Assembly (NCBI GenBank): GCA_012797095.1 | Contig: JAAZPS010000148.1 | Span: forward strand, 1 to 35,916 | DNA length: 35,916 bases | Source: Bacillota bacterium | GTDB lineage: Bacteria > Bacillota > Dethiobacteria > DTU022 | Direction of reading: 5' to 3' | Shown: in pieces, positions 15,716 through 23,306 of the stretch | Position numbering within the stretch: the stretch's first letter is position 1 | Layout of the letters: each line of letters opens with the position of its first letter | Position numbers and translations under genes: made by a program | The notes under the pieces: model-generated | What the model was told of the DNA's origin: nothing | The model's database searches: none | What the model saw: the letters and a program-made list of their open reading frames with translations, nothing else

Positions 15716-16936
15716 TTATAGTTTTTCGCTGGCAAAAATAGCTAGGCTGTCGTTGGAACCGTCTTCGATCATGGAAGCACGCGCGTCACGGAAAAGTTTC
15801 TCAATGACATATTCCTTGGTTACGCCGTTGCCACCGAATATCTGAACAGCATCGCTGGCAATCTGGAAGGCAGCTTCGGTACAGAATATCTTGGCGACAA
15901 CGGAGTATTCAGTGGCCGGTGGTACGTTGGAAAGGTTGTAGTTGAGCGCTGCCCGTGAAAGGGCCCGGCAGGCTTCGATTGTCTTGAACATGTTAAAGAG
16001 CTTGAAGCGTACATGCTGATGTTCAAACAGAATCTTGCCCCCCTGGATCCTTTCCTTGGAGTATTTCAGGGCTTCCTCGTAAGCAGCCCGGGCTGCTCCG
16101 GTAAAGGTGGCGGCCATGTAGGCGTTGCAGGTCGCCAGGGTAATGTCGGTTATCGCTTCGTAGCTCTCCTGATCGATAAACATATATTCCTCAGGCACCC
16201 GGACGTTGTCAAAATAGATTTCGCCCTGATTCAGTTCTCTTTGGCCCATTTTGTTAAGAGGTTTCCCCCGGGAAACACCTGGTAGGTCAAGGGGGACCAG
16301 ACAGATCCCTCCACCGGACATGCCCATGGAAGGATCGATGGTCAGATAGACCATCGCATGGGTGGCGATGGTGCCGAGGGAGACCCAGGCCGCCTTTTGA
16401 CCGTTGATCACCCATTCCTCGCCTTCCCGGTGCGCTCTGCACATACCAGCGATACGGGGATCCTTGAACTGAGCGCTGCCTACGGCGAGGGCGTCTGAAC
16501 CATGATCCGGTTCGGTAATCGCCCAGCAGCCGATGATCTTTGCGTCGGTGTCCTCGCAAAAGGGAACCAACAGGTTCTCGATAAGGGTGTCGCTGGGCAC
16601 CAGCGAACCCAGGTAGGCAGGGAACTGGGCCAGCCCCAGGGCAATGCTAAGACCGGATGAACCATAGCCCAGCTCTTCCACGACGATGCTCACCTCAAGG
16701 GGAGAAAGACCCAGACCACCGTATTCTTCCGGGACCAGGGTCTTGTGCAGGCCCAGAGCGTACGCTTTTTTCAATGTATCCCATAAAATAGAGTCCGGGG
16801 CGATGACCTCTTCCGGGCTCAGTTCATCCAGCTTGATGCTGGCCGGTCGCAAGGTTTCAATGGCAAATCTGCGGACGGAATCTCTGAACATGATCTGTTC
16901 TTCGGTAACATTGGCATCCAATTCGAGATAGCTCAT
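15716..16936 (-). CDS. Acyl-CoA dehydrogenase with Asp at the usual catalytic Glu position
   Basis: A 406-residue flavoprotein of the acyl-CoA dehydrogenase family, oxidising an acyl-CoA to an enoyl-CoA with FAD. Recognisable parts are the N-terminal helices, VPEEYGGLGLS, the FAD-binding WAITEPDHGSDAL (139-150), the beta domain with FDNVRVPEEYMF, and C-terminal QIFGGNGVTKEY. In most members the base lies in IYEGT. Here the aligned segment is MIEDGSND, which puts D392 in that place with E391 beside it. The alternative glutamate position used by isovaleryl-CoA dehydrogenase aligns with C270, so it is not a substitute. The substrate may therefore be atypical, for example branched or cyclic. No ETF genes lie in the window. 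It follows the ligase gene after 139 bp and precedes the thiolase gene. Confidence 0.88.
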   Translation of the reverse strand: MSYLELDANVTEEQIMFRDSVRRFAIETLRPASIKLDELSPEEVIAPDSILWDTLKKAYALGLHKTLVPEEYGGLGLSPLEVSIVVEELGYGSSGLSIALGLAQFPAYLGSLVPSDTLIENLLVPFCEDTDAKIIGCWAITEPDHGSDALAVGSAQFKDPRIAGMCRAHREGEEWVINGQKAAWVSLGTIATHAMVYLTIDPSMGMSGGGICLVPLDLPGVSRGKPLNKMGQRELNQGEIYFDNVRVPEEYMFIDQESYEAITDITLATCNAYMAATFTGAARAAYEEALKYSKERIQGGKILFEHQHVRFKLFNMFKTIEACRALSRAALNYNLSNVPPATEYSVVAKIFCTEAAFQIASDAVQIFGGNGVTKEYVIEKLFRDARASMIEDGSNDSLAIFASEKL

Positions 16937-17020
16937 GATCTTTTATTCACTCCCAATTTAAAATGATGAAAAGCTCAGGGGAACAACAAATTAGCCTGTA
17001 GTTCTGGGGACTTCCCATGC

Positions 17021-17048
17021 TTCCGGGGAAAAAGGGTTTTGCCCGGAA
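17021..17048. repeat. Inverted repeat in the ligase to dehydrogenase gap
   Basis: TTCCGGG (17021-17027) and CCCGGAA (17042-17048) can pair, with a 14-nt loop, inside the only long gap (139 bp) of the operon. No T tract follows on the minus strand. It may stabilise or process the transcript, or mark a transcript end; neither is shown. Confidence 0.35.
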
Positions 17049-17075
17049 AGATTAGATTCAAGATCCTGCCGGGGA

Positions 17076-18686
17076 TCAAATGTAGTCCTTCACTGCGAAT
17101 ATTTCCCCCTTGCCTTGATTGAACATATCTCTTAAAACCCTTTCCAAAGGTTTTTCGGATATCGTTTTCGGCAGATCATCGAGCACCTGAAGATAGGAGG
17201 GGATAAAATTAGCGGTAAGCTCTTTTTTGCACTTTTCGTAGATTGAAGTGGGGTCGATTGTTTTATCCTTGAACGGGCTGATTGCGGCGACAATATCACT
17301 TTCTCCGGGAGCTCCGGAAGCAGCTGGAATACCGTAGACGCATACTTCGCTAACATCAGGGTGCTCTCCGATGATCTTTTCGATGTAATCCGGTTGGATG
17401 AAATCACCGGCCCGGCGTAGTTCAGTACCCTTTCGGTGATCGAAGTAGAACCACCCTTTTTCATCCCGGTGGACCATGTCACCGGTTCTGAGCCAGCCGC
17501 CTGCTGTCTTTTCCTTGGACTCTTCTGGCAGGCCCAGATAATCAACCTTTGTTTCCCCCCGGAGCATTCTGAAGATCAGCTCACCGGTAACCCCCGGATC
17601 AACCTCGTTGTCGTTCTCATCAACTACTTTCAGCTCCATGACGCCGGGTATCCCCTTGCCGAAAGAACCGATCGGCCCTTTGCCGGGAGGTTTGTACGCA
17701 AACCCGCCCTCAACCGAACCGTACCACTCAAGGATCTGAACAGCGAAACGTTCCTCAAAGGATTCCCAGATTGCTTTGGGGGTTCCGGCGCTGATCACGG
17801 TTTTGACAGGATTTTCGCTGTCATCGGGCCTGGATGGTTCGTTATAGATCGCAGCCATCATACCCCCGAGCAAAGAGAATGAAGTGCAGCCGTATTTGCG
17901 GCAGATATCCCAGATTCTACTTTTGGTGAACCGCTGGCTGAAAACTGCTGTGGTATCCGAGTACAGCGCAGGAAAAAGCGTCACTGCCTGGGCATTGCCA
18001 TGAGAAAACGAAAGCCCCGAATAAAGGATATCTTTCGGGCGGTATTTCCATACTATCTGAGTTAGAACGGAATAAAGACCGGTGCGGTTATTGCGGATCA
18101 TGACACCCTTGGGATCTCCTGTAGTCCCGGAGGTGTAGATGATCTGCATCGGATGACGGACATCCATGATCTTCTGTTCAACTTTATCCCAGTTATCCTG
18201 CTCTAAAATCTCGTTTAGAATCTCATATTTGGGTGACTGCTGGATCTCCTGTTCAGGAAAATAGGAAACAGCGATTGCCTTTACCTGGGTTAATTCGCTG
18301 GCGACCTCCTCCAGATCAGCAAGACATTCCCCGGAGCAGATCACTGCTTTGGCGGAGCTGTGGTTGATGATGAACTTTAGACGGTCCCCCTTGTAGCGGG
18401 GGTCTACGGGTACAGCGATTGCTCCAATGACGATACCGCCAAGCAGGGCATAGATAAATTCGGGGTGATTGCGCATATAAATGGCAAAATGATCCCCTTT
18501 GCCAATTCCCTGCTCGATCAACCAGCGGGCAATCTTGTTTGATCTTTCGTGAAGATCCTGGTAGGTGATCAGATCTTCTCCATATTCGCCCTTCTCAAAG
18601 ATGAAGATCGGTTTGTCTGGCGTCTGGTTTGCTTTTATCTCCACAAAATGAGAGGCGATGACCTGGTTCAGGTGGGCCTTAGCCAT
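17076..18686 (-). CDS. AMP-forming acyl-CoA ligase (CaiC-like)
   Basis: A 536-residue adenylate-forming ligase that would activate a carboxylic acid to its CoA thioester. The P-loop is YTSGTTGDPKGVM (184-196). The acyl-adenylate motif is EWYGSVEGG, the hinge region is GWLRTGD followed by FYFDHRKGTELRRAGDFIQP, and the catalytic lysine lies in PKTISEKPLERVLR near the C-terminus. Overall pattern is nearest to crotonobetaine/carnitine- and medium-chain acyl-CoA ligases, but the acyl pocket cannot be read from sequence. AAAGGAGGATTT lies before the ATG at 18686. It is the fourth gene of the operon, 24 bp after a DUF2148 gene, and would supply the CoA ester for the dehydrogenase and thiolase that follow. 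Confidence 0.9.
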   Translation of the reverse strand: MAKAHLNQVIASHFVEIKANQTPDKPIFIFEKGEYGEDLITYQDLHERSNKIARWLIEQGIGKGDHFAIYMRNHPEFIYALLGGIVIGAIAVPVDPRYKGDRLKFIINHSSAKAVICSGECLADLEEVASELTQVKAIAVSYFPEQEIQQSPKYEILNEILEQDNWDKVEQKIMDVRHPMQIIYTSGTTGDPKGVMIRNNRTGLYSVLTQIVWKYRPKDILYSGLSFSHGNAQAVTLFPALYSDTTAVFSQRFTKSRIWDICRKYGCTSFSLLGGMMAAIYNEPSRPDDSENPVKTVISAGTPKAIWESFEERFAVQILEWYGSVEGGFAYKPPGKGPIGSFGKGIPGVMELKVVDENDNEVDPGVTGELIFRMLRGETKVDYLGLPEESKEKTAGGWLRTGDMVHRDEKGWFYFDHRKGTELRRAGDFIQPDYIEKIIGEHPDVSEVCVYGIPAASGAPGESDIVAAISPFKDKTIDPTSIYEKCKKELTANFIPSYLQVLDDLPKTISEKPLERVLRDMFNQGKGEIFAVKDYI

Positions 18687-18710
18687 TTAAATCCTCCTTT
18701 TGTACCTTGC

Positions 18711-19361
18711 TCAGTCCTCGATGGCCCCGATAAAACCTCTGGTGTATGTGGGAAACTCCTTTTCAAAGATCTCATCCCAGTACTCATCGGTCCAGAACTG
18801 GTGACGATCAAAATAGGGGTCTCTTTTCGCGGCACTTACGGATAAAGTGACAACTATATCAACATCCTCGATGACCTCCAAAGCGCGAGCGCCAAAAGCC
18901 AGGGTGCTAAAAACACGGCTGTACAATCCCAGACGGTAGGCTGCGGCAGCAGCTGCGTTGGCAGCTATGTTCAGATTAAGGTTTTTGAACTGGCAGCTGG
19001 GCCCTTCCGCCATCAGCGATTCTGTTGGCTCGGCTAGATTAAGCTCTTTGCAGGTGCGGAAACCGCAGGCGCCACAATTGTAATTGAAGGGCGACTTGCG
19101 GGTGTCTCCAAAAATGATAAGGGCGCTTGGTTCTTTAATCAGCTCCATCACATGACGCCCGTCCCTTGCTGCCAAGGGGGACATATCGGCCATGGAATAG
19201 CCAAACTGGGCGATCTCTTCCATCTCTTCCTTGCCGGCTACAACGATCTTCAATGTATTTCGTCCTTCAAACCGGTAGCTGTTGTGGGCGGCCAGTACGA
19301 TTAGCTCTATAGCGCGGTCAAATCCCCTCTGGACCAGCTCTTCCATCTCCAAGATGGCCAT
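18711..19361 (-). CDS. DUF2148 ferredoxin-domain Fe-S protein, copy A
   Basis: A 216-residue protein of the DUF2148 (ferredoxin-domain) family. Four cysteines, C96, C99, C104 and C123, form CxxCx4Cx18C in YNCGACGFRTC and GPSCQFKNLNLNIA, suited to bind an iron-sulfur cluster. The N-terminal half resembles a nitroreductase-like or flavodoxin-like alpha/beta fold of unknown role, and the C-terminal part is alanine-rich helix then DPYFDRHQFW. It is a distant paralogue of the next upstream gene, sharing the cysteine pattern and the GP-C-F--N motif. No function is established for the family. Within this operon, a role in electron transfer from the acyl-CoA dehydrogenase or in redox chemistry on a CoA ester is an inference. 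Good ribosome site AAAGGAGGT at the ATG. Confidence 0.8.
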   Translation of the reverse strand: MAILEMEELVQRGFDRAIELIVLAAHNSYRFEGRNTLKIVVAGKEEMEEIAQFGYSMADMSPLAARDGRHVMELIKEPSALIIFGDTRKSPFNYNCGACGFRTCKELNLAEPTESLMAEGPSCQFKNLNLNIAANAAAAAAYRLGLYSRVFSTLAFGARALEVIEDVDIVVTLSVSAAKRDPYFDRHQFWTDEYWDEIFEKEFPTYTRGFIGAIED

Positions 19362-19394
19362 GATTTACCTCCTTTACCGGATAAGTTTATTCGG

Positions 19395-20066
19395 TTAACT
19401 GTAGATCGACCTGAATTGCGGCCAGAGACGCTTGATGATCCGATCAGTCATGGTCCGTTCATTTATTTCATCATATTTTTTGGGGATATCCCGGAATGGG
19501 CTTTTTTCAGTGATCGAGATAGCAACCGCCAGAGCCAGGCCGGTCTCCCGGGGGAGCAGCCTCATCCTCATGGCTGCTGCACCGGCCGACCAGAAAACAC
19601 CGTAGTCAATCCCCAGATTCCTGGCCAGTGTGATAACTCCGTCCAATGCGTAGGCAATATTGTTTGCCCGGAAAATACAGAGAGGGCCAGGGAAAGCGAT
19701 CCTGTTATCACTCGGCAGCCTTTCTGCTTCCCGCAAATTATCGCAAACCAGATGACCGCACATGTTACAGTTAATGTCTGACGGATCGTTTTTGCTGCGT
19801 AGAGAAGTGATCAGCAGCAGAGCATCGGCATCTCGCATCATCATGGCGTCCCGTTTGAAAAACCCCCAGCCTTCATTATCCCCGGCCATATCCTCCACGG
19901 CCTGGCAGAGATCCTCGATCTCACATTCATCATCGATGATATGGACGGTGCACTCACCAACTCCACCAACCCGTGGGGTGGTGGTCGCTGAAGCCAACAG
20001 TAGCCTGGCGGCAATCTTGGCCGCTTCCTTGCGGTCCTTTTCGAACTGTTTCAAAGGCCTTTCCAT
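19395..20066 (-). CDS. DUF2148 ferredoxin-domain Fe-S protein, copy B
   Basis: A 223-residue paralogue of the following gene. Its cysteines C100, C103, C108 and C130 read CxxCx4Cx21C in INCNMCGHLVC and GPLCIFRANNIAYAL. The two copies share length, cysteine spacing and the downstream N-rich helix but little else, so this is an old duplication or a heterodimer pair and not a recent repeat. The start is ATG 20066 with AAAGGAG upstream. It lies 33 bp before copy A and 30 bp after the SCP2-like gene. Function is unknown; a two-subunit Fe-S protein serving the acyl-CoA enzymes is one possibility. Confidence 0.8.
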   Translation of the reverse strand: MERPLKQFEKDRKEAAKIAARLLLASATTTPRVGGVGECTVHIIDDECEIEDLCQAVEDMAGDNEGWGFFKRDAMMMRDADALLLITSLRSKNDPSDINCNMCGHLVCDNLREAERLPSDNRIAFPGPLCIFRANNIAYALDGVITLARNLGIDYGVFWSAGAAAMRMRLLPRETGLALAVAISITEKSPFRDIPKKYDEINERTMTDRIIKRLWPQFRSIYS

Positions 20067-20096
20067 ATCAATTGGTCTCCTTTATAGTCATGTGAT

Positions 20097-20486
20097 CTAC
20101 AAAATGCCGTGTTTTTTTGCAATATCGGGGTATATTTCGTAGGCAGGCTTGAGCAAGGGCAGCAGATTTAGCACCTTTGGCATGGGACCTTTTGCCTTGA
20201 TCGCTCTTTTGGCCAGGGCTACCGGCATTTTGATCTTCTGCAGCCAGAATTGATGGCAGGTATCTCCGCTTAAAGTCATCTCCACGGTGGGTTTATCATC
20301 GTGTTCCCCGCAGACAATCTGACCGTCGCTGCATAGCCAGATATAACCTTCCGGATCGCTTATATTGAATTTGATGGTAATTCCTGATTCGAGGTATTTT
20401 GGCCCCACATCGGGGTTATCGAGCAGAGCATGAAAAAGATCACCGAGAACCTCGTACATTTTTTGCGTGCTTTCAAAGATAGCCAT
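20097..20486 (-). CDS. SCP2 sterol-binding domain-like protein
   Basis: A 129-residue single-domain protein with the SCP2 pattern: ESGITIKFNISDPEGYIWLCSDGQIVCGEHDDKPTVEMTLSGDTCHQFWLQKIKMPVALAKRAIKAKGPMPKVLNLLPLL. SCP2 domains bind acyl chains, acyl-CoAs or sterol-like molecules in a hydrophobic tunnel. It has no signal peptide or membrane segment, so it would work in the cytoplasm. GAAGGGAG precedes the ATG at 20486. As first gene of the operon that ends in an SCP-x-like thiolase, it echoes the thiolase-SCP2 fusion of eukaryotic SCP-x, here as separate genes. A carrier role for the substrate is inferred. Confidence 0.75.
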   Translation of the reverse strand: MAIFESTQKMYEVLGDLFHALLDNPDVGPKYLESGITIKFNISDPEGYIWLCSDGQIVCGEHDDKPTVEMTLSGDTCHQFWLQKIKMPVALAKRAIKAKGPMPKVLNLLPLLKPAYEIYPDIAKKHGIL

Positions 20487-21021
20487 TTTTTTCTCCCTTC
20501 AGTTATAATTAAAGTGATTCTAGGCGAGGGCGCGGGCGTTGGTAAACAGTGTGTATGAGCACCTCCTTCCGGGATAATTTGAGAACAATACTTTTAAAAA
20601 TCAATCTCAATTGTCTGGCTCTGGATATTACAACAAGTACTGCTCCTGTAATATTTATTAGACATCCGGCTGAAGATTCCTGCATTTCTGAATAGATCAA
20701 ACTGGTCAAACATTGCACCGCAGTGGATCGAGTCGAAATTATTCAGCAAAAATGGTTTTCAGGAAAGTGTAGCGAGCTGCAACGGTGCGATCAGCATTTA
20801 TTTGGCTACAAAAGCATTACATGCGGCAAGAACGGGGCGACAATGTACCGGTCAGGCAGAAGGAATTGCTTTTCTTGGAGTCGAAGAGATGCATTCGAAG
20901 TCAAAGGTAAAAAGTTGGTGAAAGGATTTATTGGGATTCTGCTGTTTCGGGACCGGGAATATCTGGCAGAGCAGATCGTGCAAGGCAAAATTGAGTTGCC
21001 TTTGCGGAAAAAGGTGCAGCC
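20487..21021. promoter_or_regulatory. Divergent intergenic region between the acyl-CoA operon and hypF
   Basis: 535 bp without a convincing gene; a 109-codon plus-strand frame (20723-21052) has no ribosome binding site or known motif. Two dyads may be regulatory. TTGAGA (20579-20584) with TCTCAA (20605-20610) flank an AT-rich segment, and ATATTAC (20625-20631) with GTAATAT (20648-20654) are spaced by 16 nt. On the minus strand an AAGGAGGTGC sequence near 20565 has no start codon after it at usable distance. No clear -35/-10 pair was found for either direction. I looked here for the missing acylphosphatase domain of HypF in all plus frames and did not see its VQGVGFRP motif. Confidence 0.4.
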
Positions 21022-23088
21022 ATGGGCAAGCAGCCTGGATCGGTGGGAATGAGATCTGGCTTTAACAGGGAATGGCGCCGACTGATATCCCCTGATATCG
21101 GAATCTGTGATCTCTGTGCGGCAGAGATTGCCGACAGGAGCAGCAGGCGCTACCGGTACGCTTTCACCAGCTGTCCGGATTGCGGTGCGCGCTTTACGCT
21201 TGCCGGCGAAGGAACGTGCGGCTGCGGGGAAACCGGCCCCGGACCGGTTCAGTGTCCTGATTGTCGGCGGGAGTATGCGGATCCTTCCAGCAGGCGGTTC
21301 CGGTGGCCATTCAGCTCCTGTCCTGTTTGCGGGCCGCAGCTTGCCTTTTACAGGGCCGGAGAGAAGCAATGCGGAGATCCCCTGGCGTTGTTCGATCAGC
21401 TGATCCGGGAAGGTGGAATTGTCGCGGTCAAGGGACTGGGGGGGTATCATCTGGCCGGCGATGCCCGGAACGAGGCGACAGTAGCAAGGTTGAGGAAAAA
21501 CAAGCTGCGCTATGAGAAACCCTTTGCCGTGATGATGCGCGATATCGAGACGGTTAAGCGGTTCTGCCGGCTGGACGCTGCCGAGGAAGCTCTTCTCCGA
21601 TGCGCCGAAAAACCGATCGTGCTCCTTCAAAAGAGGGAGAGCTGCGCGGTAGCCCGGGAGACTGCACCGGGCTGTACCAGGTTGGGGGTGATGCTTCCGT
21701 ACACGCCGCTTCACTGCCTGATCATGGAAAAAAATGATCTGCTGATCATGACAAGCGCCAATCGATGCGATTGCCCGACGATCTATGACGATGACGAGGC
21801 GATGGCCACTCTTTTTGATCTGGCGGAGGCGGTGTTGACACACGACCGGAAGATCGTTCGCCGGATGGATGACAGCGTCTGCCTGGTCGGGGCAGGAAGG
21901 AGGCGGCTGATCAGGCGGGCGCGGGGGTATACCCCGGTGCCGCTGCCCCTGAAAGGCGGCAGCGGGGTGGTGCTGGCCCTGGGGGCGCAGCAAAAAAACA
22001 CCTTCTGCCTGGCCATGGGGGAAAAGGCTTTCCTGAGCGCTCATCTGGGCGATCTGGATGAGCCGGAAAATGAAAGATTCCATGAATCGGAGATACAGTC
22101 GTATCTGCGGTTGTTTGACGCCAGGCCGGAGGCGATTGTCCGGGATCTGCATCCCGACTATGTTTCTACGAGGATTGCCGGTCGTTTCAAAAACAGGCTA
22201 CCGATATATCAGATCCAGCATCACCATGCGCATTTCGCCTCTGTCCTGGCGGAGCATCAGCTGACCGGGAACGCCATTGGGTTGATCTTCGACGGCACCG
22301 GATATGGCGAGGACGGTACCCTGTGGGGCGGTGAAGCCCTCTGGGGGGATATCACCGGGACCGAACGGTTCGGGCATATGCTCCAGGCACCGCTTCTGGG
22401 CGGCGAAGCCGCCATTCGCGAGCCCTGGCGGATGGCCCTGGCGATGCTCAGCATCTCCTGCGGGAAAGCCGCCGCAATGGATCATTTTCAGGAATACGGT
22501 GATCAGGCGGGGCTGTTGCTGCAAGCGGGTGAGCGGAGAATCAATGCGCCGCTGACATCGGGGGCGGGGCGATTATTTGATGCTGTGGCTGCCCTTACCG
22601 GCGTCCGGACCGAGACAACATATGAAGGGCAGGCGGCTATTGAACTCGAGCAGGTGATCGATGATGGAGCAGGGGGAAGCTACGGTTTTGAGATCATCCG
22701 GGAAGAAGGAAGGCTCATCTTTGATTGGCGCCAGCTGATCCGCGATCTCGTTCGCGACCTCGGCAAAGGCTGCAGCAGGGGCGCAATGGCGGCCAGGTTT
22801 CACCGCGCCGTGGTGCAGCTGCTGGTGGATCTTTCACTTCTGGCCAGAAAGGAATATGCTTGCAGCAGGGTTGTCCTTTCCGGGGGTGTCTTTCAGAATG
22901 CGTATCTGCTCGACCATGGGTTTGCCGGACTGCAGAGAAAGGGCTTTACCGTTTATGCCAATGAAAAGGTTCCGGCAAATGATGGGGGGATATCTTACGG
23001 CCAGGCTGCGGCGGTGTCGCGGTTGATCGGGATGAATCATGATCCTTTGAGGGTCAGGAACCGGGAAATGGATGGAGGTGACCGGTAA
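21022..23088 (+). CDS. hypF: [NiFe] hydrogenase maturation protein HypF, lacking the acylphosphatase domain
   Basis: A 688-residue HypF, the carbamoyltransferase that makes the thiocarbamate on HypE for the CN ligands of the [NiFe] centre. Zinc-finger cysteines are C29, C32, C51, C54 and C78, C81, C100, C103. A YrdC-like domain follows (about 110-310, with LRKNKLRYEKPFAVMM), then a Kae1-like domain with QHHHAHFASVLAEH, FDGTGYGEDGTLWGGE and SGGVFQNAYLL. The normal N-terminal acylphosphatase domain of about 90 residues (VQGVGFRP motif) is absent: the protein begins almost at the zinc finger with SPDIGICDLC. Full HypF is about 750 residues or more. The ATG at 21022 has a weak AAAAAGGTG before it; M10 is an alternative. 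It overlaps hypC by one base. How carbamoyl phosphate is then handled is unclear. Confidence 0.92.
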   Translation: MGKQPGSVGMRSGFNREWRRLISPDIGICDLCAAEIADRSSRRYRYAFTSCPDCGARFTLAGEGTCGCGETGPGPVQCPDCRREYADPSSRRFRWPFSSCPVCGPQLAFYRAGEKQCGDPLALFDQLIREGGIVAVKGLGGYHLAGDARNEATVARLRKNKLRYEKPFAVMMRDIETVKRFCRLDAAEEALLRCAEKPIVLLQKRESCAVARETAPGCTRLGVMLPYTPLHCLIMEKNDLLIMTSANRCDCPTIYDDDEAMATLFDLAEAVLTHDRKIVRRMDDSVCLVGAGRRRLIRRARGYTPVPLPLKGGSGVVLALGAQQKNTFCLAMGEKAFLSAHLGDLDEPENERFHESEIQSYLRLFDARPEAIVRDLHPDYVSTRIAGRFKNRLPIYQIQHHHAHFASVLAEHQLTGNAIGLIFDGTGYGEDGTLWGGEALWGDITGTERFGHMLQAPLLGGEAAIREPWRMALAMLSISCGKAAAMDHFQEYGDQAGLLLQAGERRINAPLTSGAGRLFDAVAALTGVRTETTYEGQAAIELEQVIDDGAGGSYGFEIIREEGRLIFDWRQLIRDLVRDLGKGCSRGAMAARFHRAVVQLLVDLSLLARKEYACSRVVLSGGVFQNAYLLDHGFAGLQRKGFTVYANEKVPANDGGISYGQAAAVSRLIGMNHDPLRVRNREMDGGDR

Positions 23089-23306
23089 TGTGCCTGGCCA
23101 TACCGGGGCGAATTATCGGGATCAAGGACGGCTTCGCCGAGATAGATTACAGCGGTGTATCCAGGAGGGCCAGCTTGAGGCTGATGGAATCCGCGGCAGT
23201 GGGTGACTTTGTGCTCGTGCACGCCGGCTTTGTCATCCAGGTTCTCGATGAGGATGCCGGCCTGGAGCTCGAACAGCTGATCGAGGAAATGATCAATGAA
23301 ATCTAG
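23088..23306 (+). CDS. hypC: Hydrogenase maturation chaperone HypC
   Basis: A 72-residue protein starting MCLAIPG, the signature of HypC, whose C2 is the residue that binds the Fe(CN)2CO unit and the hydrogenase large subunit. The beta-barrel strand VGDFVLVHAGFVIQVLDEDAG is also typical. It works with HypD to assemble the iron site and delivers it to the NuoD-like large subunit. GGAGGTG lies 7 nt before the ATG. Its start overlaps the hypF stop by one base and its stop overlaps hypD by 11, so it is translated in a tight coupled run. Confidence 0.96.
   Translation: MCLAIPGRIIGIKDGFAEIDYSGVSRRASLRLMESAAVGDFVLVHAGFVIQVLDEDAGLELEQLIEEMINEI

Noticed and set aside
20723..21052. 109-codon frame upstream of hypF as a possible acylphosphatase or separate gene
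   Set aside because: No acylphosphatase motif, no ribosome binding site at the GTG, and it runs into hypF out of frame.
20806..22152. 448-codon minus-strand frame opposite hypF
   Set aside because: Composition is low-complexity and antisense to conserved HypF motifs; no domain seen.
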